Shown: one piece after another, positions 25,312 to 34,763 of the stretch
How positions within the stretch are numbered: position 1 is the first letter of the stretch
Layout of the letters: each line of letters opens with the position of its first letter
DNA from: Pseudomonas japonica
GTDB taxonomy: Bacteria; Pseudomonadota; Gammaproteobacteria; Pseudomonadales; Pseudomonadaceae
Reading direction: 5' to 3'
NCBI RefSeq assembly: GCF_013522925.1
Contig: NZ_JAAMQU010000011.1
Location: 179,800-243,799 of the forward strand
DNA length: 64,000 nucleotides
The notes under the pieces: model-generated
What the model was told of the DNA's origin: nothing
Database searches by the model: none
The model's input: only the letters and a program-made list of their open reading frames with translations
Position numbers and translations under genes: made by a program

Positions 25312-26763
25312 TTAAACCAACTGATCCCCTACATGCAGGATCTTCATGCCGTTGGTCCCACCGATGGTGTGGTAGCTGTCGCCCTTGGTCAGGATCACCC
25401 AGTCGCCTTGCTCCACCAGGCCGCGCTTGAGCAGCTCGTCTACCGCCGCCTGGCTGACCTTGCCCACTTCATAGGCTGAAGGGTCGAACGGCACGGTGTA
25501 CACGCCGCGCATCATTGCCACGCGCGCCTGGGTTGCGCGGTGAGGCGAGAACGCGAAAATCGGTACCGAGGAGCGGATGCGGGACATGATCAACGGGGTA
25601 TAGCCGCTCTCAGTCAGCGCAATGATCGCTTTCACGCCAGGGAAGTGGTTGGCCGTATACATGGCGGCCAGCGCGATGCTTTCGTCGCAGCGGGAGAACT
25701 GCGTATACAAGCGGTGGCTGGACTTCTTGCTGGTGGGGTGTTTTTCCGCGCCAAGGCAGATCCGCGCCATGGCCTGCACCGCTTCGATCGGGTAGGCACC
25801 CGCCGCGCTTTCAGCCGAAAGCATCACCGCATCGGTGTAGTCCAGCACGGCGTTGGCCACGTCGGATACTTCGGCACGGGTAGGCATAGGGTTCTGGATC
25901 ATCGACTCCATCATCTGGGTCGCCACGATCACCGCTTTATTGTTGCGGCGAGCGTGCTGGATGATCTTCTTCTGGATGGCCACCAGTTCGGCGTCGCCGA
26001 TTTCCACGCCCAGGTCACCGCGTGCCACCATTACCGCGTCGCTGGCGCGAATCAGCCCGTCAAGGCTTTCATCGTTGGCAACGGCTTCGGCGCGCTCGAT
26101 CTTGGCCACCAGCCAGGCGGTGCCGCCTGCGGCGTCGCGCAGTTCCCGCGCGTATTCCATGTCCGCGGCGTCGCGGGGGAAGGATACGGCGAGGTAATCC
26201 AGGTCCATTTCTGCTGCGAGCTTGATGTCAGCCTTGTCTTTCTCGGTTAGGGCGGGCGCGGTCAGGCCACCGCCGCGGCGGTTGATGCCCTTGTGGTCGG
26301 ACAACGGGCCACCGATCAGTACCACGCAATGAAGCGCGTCGGCGTCCGCGCGCTCGACCCGCATGACCACGCGACCGTCGTCGAGCAACAGTTCGTCGCC
26401 TACGCCGCAATCCTTGACCAGGTCCGGGTAGTCGATGCCTACCACCTGCTGGTTGCCTTCGGTAAGAGGGTGCGTGGTGGAGAAGGTGAACGGGTCGCCA
26501 ACCTTGAGCTCGATACGCTTGTTGGCGAACTTGGCAATGCGGATTTTCGGGCCCTGAAGGTCGCCCAGCAAGGCAACGTGGCGGCCGTGGCGGGCAGCGA
26601 TATCGCGGATCAGGCGAGCGCGAGCCTTGTGCTCGTCCGGGGTGCCATGGGAGAAGTTGAGGCGAGCGACATCGAGCCCGGCGAGAATCAGTTGCTCCAG
26701 TACCTCTGGCGAATTACTGGCTGGGCCGAGGGTGGCGACGATTTTTGTACGGCGTACGGTCAT
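25312..26763 (-). CDS. pykA: Pyruvate kinase
   Basis: Converts phosphoenolpyruvate and ADP to pyruvate and ATP, the final glycolytic step. 483 residues with TKIVATLGPAS at the N-terminus, GDLQGPKIRI, the active-site region MVARGDLGVEIG and TQMMESMI. Overall form matches the PykA (type II) enzyme of pseudomonads. Stand-alone, upstream of the stressosome operon. Confidence 0.95.
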   Translation of the reverse strand: MTVRRTKIVATLGPASNSPEVLEQLILAGLDVARLNFSHGTPDEHKARARLIRDIAARHGRHVALLGDLQGPKIRIAKFANKRIELKVGDPFTFSTTHPLTEGNQQVVGIDYPDLVKDCGVGDELLLDDGRVVMRVERADADALHCVVLIGGPLSDHKGINRRGGGLTAPALTEKDKADIKLAAEMDLDYLAVSFPRDAADMEYARELRDAAGGTAWLVAKIERAEAVANDESLDGLIRASDAVMVARGDLGVEIGDAELVAIQKKIIQHARRNNKAVIVATQMMESMIQNPMPTRAEVSDVANAVLDYTDAVMLSAESAAGAYPIEAVQAMARICLGAEKHPTSKKSSHRLYTQFSRCDESIALAAMYTANHFPGVKAIIALTESGYTPLIMSRIRSSVPIFAFSPHRATQARVAMMRGVYTVPFDPSAYEVGKVSQAAVDELLKRGLVEQGDWVILTKGDSYHTIGGTNGMKILHVGDQLV

Positions 26764-26919
26764 GCACTGGCTCCTTTATTGACGCGCGGTGAGAGGCTAC
26801 TCCTCAAAGCCGCTGTAGTCATCGACGGTTTGCACTACCTGAGCGGGTGCGAGGGGCGCACGCAGGGTTGAAGTATTCTGGCCGGTGGCCGATACACTTC
26901 AGGTGTAAAGGAGATCTTC

Positions 26920-27294
26920 ATGCGAACCCTCATTGTGTTGACGGTGCTGGCCGCTCTGGCCGGATGTACCCGCTGGTCGATGGATCAGCATTTGAATAGC
27001 GCTTACAGAGCGTATGACGACGGCGACTGTCAGAAGGTCATGTTGGAGTTGTCGCAAGTAGACAGAAAGAGCCGCGCCCGCCCTTATATAAGGCCGGAAA
27101 GCGCCATGCTGCGCGGGCAATGCCTGGAGCGGCAGAACCTCTACCCGGACGCCGCCCAGACGTACCAGTTCATCATTTATCAGTACCCGGGCAGCGAGTA
27201 CGCCTACCGGGCGAAGGCGCGCTTGCAGACGCTTGAGCAACTGGGGCGATTCCCGACGGAAGGCGCGGCGGTGACGCATCCGGTGGGCAACTAA
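26920..27294 (+). CDS. Small TPR-like lipoprotein
   Basis: 124-residue outer-membrane or periplasmic lipoprotein: signal peptide with lipobox LAALAGC (Cys16). The mature part contains tetratricopeptide-like helices (AYDDGDCQKVMLELSQVD, LYPDAAQTYQFIIYQYPGSEYAYRAKARLQTL). AAGGAGA precedes the ATG. Function unknown; the repeat resembles YfgM/YbgF-like proteins of the envelope. Confidence 0.85.
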   Translation: MRTLIVLTVLAALAGCTRWSMDQHLNSAYRAYDDGDCQKVMLELSQVDRKSRARPYIRPESAMLRGQCLERQNLYPDAAQTYQFIIYQYPGSEYAYRAKARLQTLEQLGRFPTEGAAVTHPVGN

Positions 27295-27428
27295 GCGCGG
27301 GTTTGGGAGGCAAAGTTACTGGCAGAGTGCTAGCCTGCTGGTAGCTTCTTGCCAAGCTTGGGATCGGAAGGCACTTTAAGCGCTGTGTGCCGGTCCGAAT
27401 GATACGGCTACGAAACAGTGAATACGCC

Positions 27429-27788
27429 ATGTATATCGAACGACGCATAGAGCGGCACCAGTTGCCGTACTACCTCAAGGTGTATAACCGCTATACCGAC
27501 CGCCCGATCGGTTACCTGGGGAACGTCTCTGAAGCCGGGTTGATGCTGATCAGTACCGTGCCGTTACTGGTTGGCCCTGACTTTGAGCTTCAGCTGAAGG
27601 TCCCTGCGCATGATGGCGAGATTCAGTTGATCAACCTCACCGGCAGCTGCCTGTGGTGCCAGGAAGACGCGACGCCCGGCTTTTATGATTCAGGGTTCAT
27701 GCTGCTTCAGGTGCCTGTGGAGTACGAACAACTGGTGGGCGCCCTGCGCCGTTACTTCAGTTTTCTCCCCCTGAGCGCCTCGGCCTGA
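27429..27788 (+). CDS. PilZ-domain protein, putative c-di-GMP receptor
   Basis: 119 residues forming a single PilZ domain. The arginine motif (ERRIERHQ) and the second motif NVSEAGL (D/N-x-S-x-x-G) are both present, so cyclic di-GMP binding is plausible. Start chosen at 27429, which places the arginine motif near the N-terminus as usual; ATG codons at 27399 and 27387 are in frame but no start has a good Shine-Dalgarno. It converges with the DUF58 operon, overlapping it by 32 bases. Confidence 0.82.
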   Translation: MYIERRIERHQLPYYLKVYNRYTDRPIGYLGNVSEAGLMLISTVPLLVGPDFELQLKVPAHDGEIQLINLTGSCLWCQEDATPGFYDSGFMLLQVPVEYEQLVGALRRYFSFLPLSASA

Positions 27789-28962
27789 GGCGCTCCGTTT
27801 CACTCAAGCGCGCATAGCAGGCCAATAGTGCCTCGGGGAGTTGCGTGCCAGGCGCCACCAGGGTCTTGGCCCCGATTGCTTCCAGCGCCAGGCAAACACG
27901 CTCCCGTCCCGCAAGTACCTGCATGGCCATACAGTAGCCGTGGGCCGATGCGTTATCGTGCACGGCTGATCGCGCCTGCTGATGCATGGAGCGCTCGACG
28001 CTATCCACCACGATCAGGCGGTGGGCGGCGGCTACCGCGGCCAGCGGAGTAATTACCTGAGCAGCTTCATGGGGCAGGCGAGTGAGCAGCACTACAACAG
28101 CGGGGCGGGCCGCGTGTTCCAGCACGCTGGTGGCACTGGCTGCCCAATCGGTAGGCTGGATGCTCAGCGGTGGGTCTTCCAGAATCTGGTACAGCGCTTG
28201 TAGCTGACCGTCCCCCATGCCTGGGCTCAGGTACTCACGCCCCTGACCCCCCTCCAAATGCAACGCAACCCGTTGGCCCTGCGCCATGGCCTGGCAGGCG
28301 AGCGCGAGGGCGGCGTCAATGGCGTGATCGAGGAGCCGTTCGCCATGCCGGGTACTTGCCATGAATGGACCGGTATCGATCCACAACACCAGATCGGCCG
28401 AGAGCGCTGGCCCGGCAACCCGGAAATGGTGGCCGAGGGACTCGAGTGCACCAAGCGCCGGCCCCACGCGGCTGCGCTGGGGCAACGAATGCAAGTGCCG
28501 CGCCTCCCACAGCCCAAACGGGCCACTGACATGGAGCTCGCAGGCGTCCAGCCCGAAGGCGCCCCGGCTTATGGGGCGTAGCCCATAGGCAAACCGGGCG
28601 CGGTGCCTGGCAGGAATGGTCAGCAGTCGGGGCAGGCCTGACAAGCGGGCGCTGCGCTCCGTCTCAAGCGGTTCGCTGTAGCGAACCCGCAAGGGGCGGG
28701 CGTGGGGATTTTGCAGCGTGACCCATATCAGTTGCTCCTCGCCAATGGCGAGCCGGCCTGGCAGTTCCCGTTCAAGCACTTGTGGCGGACGCCGCAATGC
28801 CCAGCCGATATCGATCGCACTCAGCGCAACCGCTGTGGCACAGGCAATGGCAAGCAACGCACCGTTGAGCCCGGTGCCTTCGGTAGCCAGGGCCAGCCCG
28901 AGCAACACGGCGGCCAGGATGCACACGCGATAGCGTGGGCGGATCATGCGTCTATGCCTCAT
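27757..28962 (-). CDS. DUF58-family protein lacking the DUF58 signature
   Basis: 401-residue protein with two N-terminal membrane helices (about 12-55), a beta-rich middle part and a vWA-like C-terminal half (LVLWIDTGPFM, VVVLLTRLP). It sits after a MoxR ATPase with an ATGA overlap, as DUF58 proteins do. The family signature normally found before the vWA part (a FHxLRDYxPGDxxRxIDW-like stretch) is missing: the sequence goes from LPQRSRV (about 160-166) to LVLWIDTG (about 191) in some 25 unrelated residues. ATG at 28947 is an alternative start. Confidence 0.75.
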   Translation of the reverse strand: MRHRRMIRPRYRVCILAAVLLGLALATEGTGLNGALLAIACATAVALSAIDIGWALRRPPQVLERELPGRLAIGEEQLIWVTLQNPHARPLRVRYSEPLETERSARLSGLPRLLTIPARHRARFAYGLRPISRGAFGLDACELHVSGPFGLWEARHLHSLPQRSRVGPALGALESLGHHFRVAGPALSADLVLWIDTGPFMASTRHGERLLDHAIDAALALACQAMAQGQRVALHLEGGQGREYLSPGMGDGQLQALYQILEDPPLSIQPTDWAASATSVLEHAARPAVVVLLTRLPHEAAQVITPLAAVAAAHRLIVVDSVERSMHQQARSAVHDNASAHGYCMAMQVLAGRERVCLALEAIGAKTLVAPGTQLPEALLACYARLSETERLRPRRSGGEN

Positions 28963-29939
28963 GGGCGGGGAGCGCCCACCTGATCCAGCTGCTCGGCCAG
29001 CGCCTGCTCCAGCGCAATACCCTCTACGCGCTGGCTGACGGCCAATCGAACACGGTGGCGCAGCACGGCTGGTGCGCACGCCTTGATGTCCTCCGGTAGC
29101 GCGTGGTCGCGGCCTTGCAGCAAAGCACGAGCCTGTGCACAGCGCACCAGGGCAATGGCAGCGCGTGGCCCGGCGCCGGTACTCAGGCGCGGCCCGTAGC
29201 GCGTTGCTCGCACCAGCCGTACCGCGTAGTCAACCAATCGCTCATCCACTCGAACCTCGGCTCGGCTGGCGCGCAGCCTGACCACCTGGGCGAAGGTGTA
29301 CAGGCGCTGCGGCGCCGCAACGGCAAGCATGTCATCGAAGGGCGAAAGGCTGACCTCGCGGACCATGCGAGTTTCGTCTTCCATGCCTGGAAAGCCCACC
29401 GGTACCGCCAGCATGAAACGGTCGAGCAATGACTCGCTCAATGGTGTCACCCCAGCGCTGTCCAGTGGATGACGACAGCCAATGAGCAGGAAGGGGGCGA
29501 CTTGGCTGGGGGGAAGTTCCAGGGTGTCCTCCGCCGCCGCCCGCAGGGCTTGGCCAAGTGCCGCCTGGGTGTCCAGGTCGGCCTGCTCCAACCCGTGAAC
29601 CAGCAGTACCTGCCCGGTTGCGCTGGCCTCGCCGCTGGTGCCCTGCCGCGGATGCAGCGCTGCTACAGCCGGTGCGGGCAGGCAGGGTACTTCGCTGAAC
29701 GCGGCGCCAAAGGAAGCGGCCAGCGCGCGCGCGGCGGTCCGCTTTCCGCAGCCGGGTGGGCCTTCCAGCAGTACATGGCCCCCCGCAAGCAAGCCAATCA
29801 GCAGCGCTTCGATAACCGCCGGCTGGCCGACCAGCGCCGTGTTGAGTTCGTTCGCCCACGCGGCGAGCGATGCACTGCTTGCGGGCACGGTATCCGGGCC
29901 GCCTGTATCAGGCGATGGGGCGCTGAGGTTGTCGGTCAT
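28959..29939 (-). CDS. Degenerate MoxR-type AAA+ protein
   Basis: 326-residue MoxR-family protein by overall sequence and operon context, a class that acts as chaperone-like ATPase on vWA proteins. Key ATPase residues are changed. Walker A is GPPGCGKR (60-67), with Arg where Ser/Thr is expected. Walker B reads VLLVHG (111-116) in place of the usual acidic DE. The sensor-1 region is GCRHP, not the usual ATQNP. The arginine-finger segment LLDRF is kept. It may bind but not hydrolyse ATP. The frame is intact. Start at 29939 overlaps the DUF4350 gene stop (ATGA). Confidence 0.82.
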   Translation of the reverse strand: MTDNLSAPSPDTGGPDTVPASSASLAAWANELNTALVGQPAVIEALLIGLLAGGHVLLEGPPGCGKRTAARALAASFGAAFSEVPCLPAPAVAALHPRQGTSGEASATGQVLLVHGLEQADLDTQAALGQALRAAAEDTLELPPSQVAPFLLIGCRHPLDSAGVTPLSESLLDRFMLAVPVGFPGMEDETRMVREVSLSPFDDMLAVAAPQRLYTFAQVVRLRASRAEVRVDERLVDYAVRLVRATRYGPRLSTGAGPRAAIALVRCAQARALLQGRDHALPEDIKACAPAVLRHRVRLAVSQRVEGIALEQALAEQLDQVGAPRP

Positions 29940-31009
29940 AGGGCATTCCTGATGATTTGAAGCCGCGCCACCTGCTGTTCGAAGGACAGGCCTGCGTGAG
30001 CTTTTTCCGCCGGTGGTCGCATGGCCTCGGCAATGCGCGCGGTAGAGGTTGCGGTGAGTCTGGCCAGCAGGTGCCACTGCTCAGCGACCGACCAGTGAGC
30101 GAACCCGGGATAGCGGTGGCTGGCCCGCCAGTGGATGTCTTCGCGCAGGCTGCGAAGCAGTGCCTGCTCCGTAGGGTGCCCTGGGTGCGGGCGCCTTGTG
30201 CGGGCGGCCCGGGGCCTTGGTTTGAGGAGCGCCCATTGGACGGCGGTGGCCCACGCCAGAAGTCCGCACAGCAATACCGCACTGGCAAGTGTAGCGGGGT
30301 AGGTGGCGAGCTGTTGAAGCACGCTTGCGCGAGGGGTAGCCTCCCGGTACTGCATCACCACATGGCGGCCTTGATTGAGGTACCACAGCAACCAGGCGTT
30401 ATCGAACTGGCCGATGGCGCGATTGCGCCACAGCGCGGTGTCGCTCACCACCGTAAGGGTTCCAGCGCCCAAGGTAAGTTGCAGCATGTGAGTGCCCTGC
30501 GGGCTGTTGGCCCAGGATTGCGCCAGGTCGTCCGCGTCCTCCAGGTGCCGCCCCGGAGCGAAGCCCATCAGCAGAGGCGCCTGCTCGCTTTCCAGATACA
30601 TCGCGGTGAGGGTGGTGCGCGCGGAAACCGGGGCGCCGCCGGCGCTCGCGTAGGCATCGAGCAAGCGGATATTGAGCGGGTCCAGCAGCGGGTCGGCTGC
30701 GCCACGGCCTGGCGCCCAATACCCTTGCACTGTCACCAGCAAGCGCCCCCCGGCATACACCCATGCCATCAATGTCTGGGCTTGGCTGGGGCTCATGTAT
30801 TCACGGTCACCGAGCAACATTACGCTTAAATCCACCGGAGGGACCCGGCTCAGGGGCGCCAGGTCCTGGGTTCGGGTCACGTGCAGCCCTTGCTCGCGCA
30901 AAAACCGTTCAGCGGCCAGGTACGGGTCTGCATCGCGGTGCGCCCGTAGGGCGGCTAGAAGCAACAGCCCCGTGATGATCAGCAACGCCGCGACGGCTAG
31001 CCGCTTCAT
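29936..31009 (-). CDS. DUF4350-domain membrane protein
   Basis: 357 residues: N-terminal membrane helix (AVAALLIITGLLLLAALRA), an extracytoplasmic DUF4350 domain (about 30-220, with VMLLGDREYMSPSQAQTLMAWVYAGG), a second helix (about 255-275, ASAVLLCGLLAWATAVQW) and a basic cytoplasmic tail. Part of the MoxR operon; overlaps both neighbours by four bases. Role unknown; these proteins accompany MoxR/DUF58 pairs in many Gammaproteobacteria. Confidence 0.82.
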   Translation of the reverse strand: MKRLAVAALLIITGLLLLAALRAHRDADPYLAAERFLREQGLHVTRTQDLAPLSRVPPVDLSVMLLGDREYMSPSQAQTLMAWVYAGGRLLVTVQGYWAPGRGAADPLLDPLNIRLLDAYASAGGAPVSARTTLTAMYLESEQAPLLMGFAPGRHLEDADDLAQSWANSPQGTHMLQLTLGAGTLTVVSDTALWRNRAIGQFDNAWLLWYLNQGRHVVMQYREATPRASVLQQLATYPATLASAVLLCGLLAWATAVQWALLKPRPRAARTRRPHPGHPTEQALLRSLREDIHWRASHRYPGFAHWSVAEQWHLLARLTATSTARIAEAMRPPAEKAHAGLSFEQQVARLQIIRNAL

Positions 31010-31632
31010 GCCTTCACATCGGTGGGGAACAGCCGATGCCAGGTGGTGACAAGGGCGGCCCATGCGGCGTCATCGGGTGGCATGCCGGCATAGACAGCGC
31101 TCTGCCGCTGCTGGATCAACCGGTGGGTGAAATCTTCGAGTGCCCCTAGCCTCAGGCTCGCGACGCGTGCGAGCACCTCTGGCTCTGTCGCGCTGAGCGG
31201 GATGTGAAGGTGGTAATCCGTGGCAAGGCGAGCAAGCAACCCCTGGTACAGAAGGTCCAGCGCCGCCTGTGGAGAGGCTGGCCATTCACGCTCGGCGGTA
31301 TCGATCACCGGCGTGAGGTCCGTTGGCGGCGTCATGGCGCTATACGCAGGGCCTGGCCACACCGGTGCGGCTTTTCTGCGTTTTGCCCGCTCGCTCATGA
31401 CCAGCGCCAGTGCACTCAGAAAAGCGACCGCCGCCCCGGCAGCCAATTCGCCCGTGGAGAATAGATGGCCAGTGAAGGCGGGTGCGTTCAAAAGGCGGCC
31501 GATGGTGGCCCTCGCGGCCTCTGCACTCAAAAGTGGAGCGGCTGGCTCGGCATGGCCTGCAAGCGGCAGTAAGAGGAGCATTGCCGCGGCCAGGCGAGGA
31601 GGGGGAGGGAGTCCGTTCAGCGGCATGGCCAT
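31006..31632 (-). CDS. Short DUF4129-domain membrane protein
   Basis: 208 residues with a signal-like N-terminus, one membrane helix (about 62-80, AAGAAVAFLSALALVMSE) and a C-terminal DUF4129-like region (PQAALDLLYQGLLARLATDYHLHIPLSATEPEVLARVA). DUF4129 proteins in comparable operons are, as I recall, often larger with several membrane helices, so this looks trimmed. First gene of the MoxR module. In-frame ATG codons at 31632 and 31626 are both possible starts. Confidence 0.72.
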   Translation of the reverse strand: MAMPLNGLPPPPRLAAAMLLLLPLAGHAEPAAPLLSAEAARATIGRLLNAPAFTGHLFSTGELAAGAAVAFLSALALVMSERAKRRKAAPVWPGPAYSAMTPPTDLTPVIDTAEREWPASPQAALDLLYQGLLARLATDYHLHIPLSATEPEVLARVASLRLGALEDFTHRLIQQRQSAVYAGMPPDDAAWAALVTTWHRLFPTDVKA

Positions 31633-31777
31633 TCATGGCAAGGGATAGGCATCCGATGCTAGCCATGGCCGTGCGTTCAGGCAACCGGCCTGTGAGTATT
31701 GGCACGTAACGGCTTGAAACTGGCCACTACCCCACCGGGCCCTTAAACTGTAAGCCTTCTCGCTTCAGGAAGCTGCT

Positions 31778-33208
31778 GTGACCACAAGCCTGTTCTGGTA
31801 TGACTACGAAACCACCGGTATCGTCCCCAGCCGAGACCGGCCAGTACAGGTGGCGGGTATTCGTACCGACCTGCAATTGAACGAGATCGACACACCGATC
31901 AACCTTTATTGCCGCCTGGCTGAAGACATTCTTCCGCATCCGGCGGCTTGCCTGGTCACGGGAATTGATCCATCACGCTTGCGCGAACGCGGCCTGCCAG
32001 AGGCCGAATTCATGGCCAGGGTGCATGCCGAATTGAGCCAGCCCGGCACGTGTGGGGCGGGCTACAACACGCTGCGCTTTGACGACGAAGTCACGCGCTA
32101 TAGCCTTTACCGCAACTTTTACGATCCCTATGCCCGGGAATGGCAAGGAGGGAACAGCCGCTGGGACCTGATCGACCTGGTGCGCGCGGCCTATGCGTTG
32201 CGCCCTGAAGGCATCGAGTGGCCACATGCCGACGGCCAGGTGTCGCTCAGGCTGGAATTGCTCACGGCTGCCAATGGTATCGACCATGGCCAGGCGCACG
32301 ACGCGCTGTCGGACGTAAGGGCGACCATTGGCCTGGCCCGGCTGATTCGTGAACGTCAGCCCAAACTCTATGAATGGTTCTTTGCGCTGCGCAGTAAACA
32401 CAAGGTTATCGAGCAGGTTCAACTGATGCGCCCAATGGTGCATATTTCCGGTCGCTTCGGGGCCGCACGCAATTATCTGGGTATTGTGCTGCCATTGGCC
32501 TGGCATCCGCGTAATCGCAATGCACTCATCGTTTGCGACCTCAGCCACGAGCCTTGTGTATTGTGGGAAGAAGAGGCACACATATTGGCCCGCCGGCTGT
32601 ATACCCGTCGGGATCAACTGCTTGACGGCGAATTACCGGTACCGTTGAAGTTGATCCATGTTAACCGGTGCCCGGCGATTGCGCCGTTAGGCGTGATCGC
32701 CAAAAAAGATCATGAGCGGTTGCAGATCGACTTTGGCATTTATGAAACTCGCGTTAAGGGCTTGCGCGAGGCCCAGCATTTATGGTCAAGCAAACTCGAA
32801 CATATTTATGCCAGCGATGATTTCGCCCCCAATGATGACCCGGAACAGCAGCTGTACGCCGGCTTTATCGGTGAGCGGGACCGGCGGCTCTGTCAGAAAG
32901 TTCGAGACAGCCGGCCTGAAGCGCTTGCCCGTGAAACCTGGATGTTCGATGACCCGCGGTTGCCCGAGTTGCTGTTCCGTTATCGTGCGCGTAATTTCCC
33001 GCACACCCTCGATGCCGGGGAACGTGCCCTGTGGGAAACATTCTGCCGTGGCCGGCTGAGTGATCCAGCATTCGGCGCACCGCATACCCTTGGCAGCTTT
33101 GACCAGGCCATGGCGCAAGCCTTGGCGAACGCATCGGATAGCCAGCGCGTATTGCTTGGGCAGTGGCAACACTACGTGAACGGGTTGCGGTTGAAACTAC
33201 AGCTATAA
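31778..33208 (+). CDS. sbcB: Exodeoxyribonuclease I
   Basis: 3'-5' single-strand DNA exonuclease used in recombination and mismatch repair. 476 residues starting with GTG at 31778 (AGGAAG upstream). The DEDD exonuclease domain has WYDYETTG (catalytic Asp/Glu), GYNTLRFDDEVTRYSLYRNFYDPY and HDALSDVRATIGLARL, followed by the SH3-like and helical C-terminal parts of the ExoI family. Converges on the mvaT/turA gene. Confidence 0.94.
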   Translation: MTTSLFWYDYETTGIVPSRDRPVQVAGIRTDLQLNEIDTPINLYCRLAEDILPHPAACLVTGIDPSRLRERGLPEAEFMARVHAELSQPGTCGAGYNTLRFDDEVTRYSLYRNFYDPYAREWQGGNSRWDLIDLVRAAYALRPEGIEWPHADGQVSLRLELLTAANGIDHGQAHDALSDVRATIGLARLIRERQPKLYEWFFALRSKHKVIEQVQLMRPMVHISGRFGAARNYLGIVLPLAWHPRNRNALIVCDLSHEPCVLWEEEAHILARRLYTRRDQLLDGELPVPLKLIHVNRCPAIAPLGVIAKKDHERLQIDFGIYETRVKGLREAQHLWSSKLEHIYASDDFAPNDDPEQQLYAGFIGERDRRLCQKVRDSRPEALARETWMFDDPRLPELLFRYRARNFPHTLDAGERALWETFCRGRLSDPAFGAPHTLGSFDQAMAQALANASDSQRVLLGQWQHYVNGLRLKLQL

Positions 33209-33234
33209 AAAAACGCCAGCAGTGCTGGCGTTTG
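33207..33234. terminator. Bidirectional terminator between sbcB and turA
   Basis: ACGCCAG / CTGGCGT stem immediately after the sbcB stop, with seven A on the left. On the minus strand this gives a strong hairpin plus T run for turA/mvaT; on the plus strand the T run is short. Confidence 0.85.
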
Positions 33235-33253
33235 GTGAGGCGCTCGACAGGGA

Positions 33254-33634
33254 TTAACCCAGCAGAGTTGCCCAGCTTTCGACTTCGTCACCGCCCCACT
33301 TGGCTTTCCACTCTTTCAGAGTTTTGTGGTTGCCGCCTTTGGTTTCGACGATCTCGCCGTTGTGCGGGTTTTTGTACTGCTTCACCTTGCGGGCACGCTT
33401 GGTACCGGTGGCTTTAACAGGTGCGCTACGGCCTGGCTTGGAGTTGCGAGCTTCAGGGTCCAGCAGGGCGATAATGTCGCGAAGGGACTTCTGGTATTCG
33501 CCCATCAGGTCGCGCAATTTGCCTTCGAATTCCAGCTCGGTTTGCAGGTTCTTGTCTTGGGACAGGCTTTGCAGGCGGGCCTGCAGTTCCTTGATGGTTT
33601 CTTCCGTGGTGCGGTATTCGTTGATAAGCGACAT
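33254..33634 (-). CDS. mvaT: MvaT/TurA-type H-NS family xenogeneic silencer
   Basis: 126-residue nucleoid-associated protein that binds and silences AT-rich DNA. N-terminal coiled-coil oligomerisation region (MSLINEYRTTEETIKELQARLQ and onward to about 60), then a linker and the C-terminal AT-hook-like DNA-binding domain (RARKVKQYKNPHNGEIVETK, HKTLKEWKAKWG). Closely resembles TurA of P. putida, and the neighbours sbcB and purU agree with that locus. Stand-alone, with its own terminator. Confidence 0.93.
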   Translation of the reverse strand: MSLINEYRTTEETIKELQARLQSLSQDKNLQTELEFEGKLRDLMGEYQKSLRDIIALLDPEARNSKPGRSAPVKATGTKRARKVKQYKNPHNGEIVETKGGNHKTLKEWKAKWGGDEVESWATLLG

Positions 33635-33894
33635 GACACTACCTATGAATGGGTTGACGATCCGCGACGATAATAAACACTGAAGTAATTGGAGTAAAGA
33701 TTAACCTTCGGTGTTTTCAATTAGTGGATAACACTCCTTCGATATTTCTATTTCCGCATGTTTTCGTGATGAGCGGAGCATGGCGTGTGCCAATGCCGTA
33801 TCGGGAAAACCCGGTTGCGACGTTGTGGATACTGCAGATTCTCGCGGTAGTCGCTAGAATGCGGCTCTTTTCTCGATGTTCTGGAGCTTTACCG

Positions 33895-34746
33895 ATGCGC
33901 ACTTTCCGGCTGGTGATCGCCTGCCCCGACGGCGTTGGCATTGTTGCCAAGGTCAGCCATTTCCTGGCTTCGCACAATGGCTGGATTACCGAAGCGAGCC
34001 ACCACTCCGATGAGCAGAGTGGCTGGTTCTTCATGCGCCATGAAATCCGCGCCGATAGCCTTCCTTTTGGCCTGGAAGAGTTCCGCACCGCCTTTGCGCC
34101 TATCGCCGAAGCGTTTTCCATGGTGTGGCAGATCACCGACTCGGCTTGCAAGAAGCGCGTGGCGCTGATGGCCAGCCGCGAATCCCATTGCCTTGCCGAC
34201 CTGTTGCATCGGTGGCACAGCCAGGAACTCGATTGCGATATCGCCTGCGTGATCTCAAACCATGATGACCTGCGCAGCATGGTCGAATGGCACGGCATTC
34301 CTTATTACCATGTTCCGGTCAATCCAGCCGATAAACAGCCGGCATTTGCCGAAGTTTCGCGCCTGGTAAGCGAGCATGCCGCCGACGTGGTGGTGCTTGC
34401 CCGCTATATGCAAATCCTGCCACCGCAACTGTGCAGTGCCTATGCGCAGCGCGTCATCAACATTCACCACAGCTTCCTGCCTTCGTTCGTGGGCGCGAAG
34501 CCTTACCATCAGGCTGCCGCGCGCGGCGTGAAGCTGATAGGCGCCACCTGCCATTATGTGACCGAAGAACTGGACGCCGGGCCTATCATCGAACAGGACG
34601 TCGTTCGCATCAGCCACAGCCACAGCACCGAGGACATGGTCCGCCTGGGCCGGGACGTAGAGAAAATGGTGCTCGCCCGGGGCCTGCGCTACCATCTTGA
34701 AGACCGTGTGCTGGTGCACGGCAACAAGACGGTCGTGTTCGACTGA
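33895..34746 (+). CDS. purU: Formyltetrahydrofolate deformylase
   Basis: Hydrolyses 10-formyl-THF to THF and formate, balancing one-carbon pools. 283 residues with an N-terminal ACT domain (MRTFRLVIACPDGVGIVAKV) and a C-terminal formyltransferase-fold domain holding the catalytic region VINIHHSFLPSFVGAKPYHQ and ATCHYVTEELDAGPII. The ATG at 33895 has GGAG at correct distance and gives the family N-terminus; the longer frame from 33724 does not. Pseudomonads carry several purU copies. Confidence 0.94.
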   Translation: MRTFRLVIACPDGVGIVAKVSHFLASHNGWITEASHHSDEQSGWFFMRHEIRADSLPFGLEEFRTAFAPIAEAFSMVWQITDSACKKRVALMASRESHCLADLLHRWHSQELDCDIACVISNHDDLRSMVEWHGIPYYHVPVNPADKQPAFAEVSRLVSEHAADVVVLARYMQILPPQLCSAYAQRVINIHHSFLPSFVGAKPYHQAAARGVKLIGATCHYVTEELDAGPIIEQDVVRISHSHSTEDMVRLGRDVEKMVLARGLRYHLEDRVLVHGNKTVVFD

Positions 34747-34763
34747 CCTGCCTGGAGGTGAGC

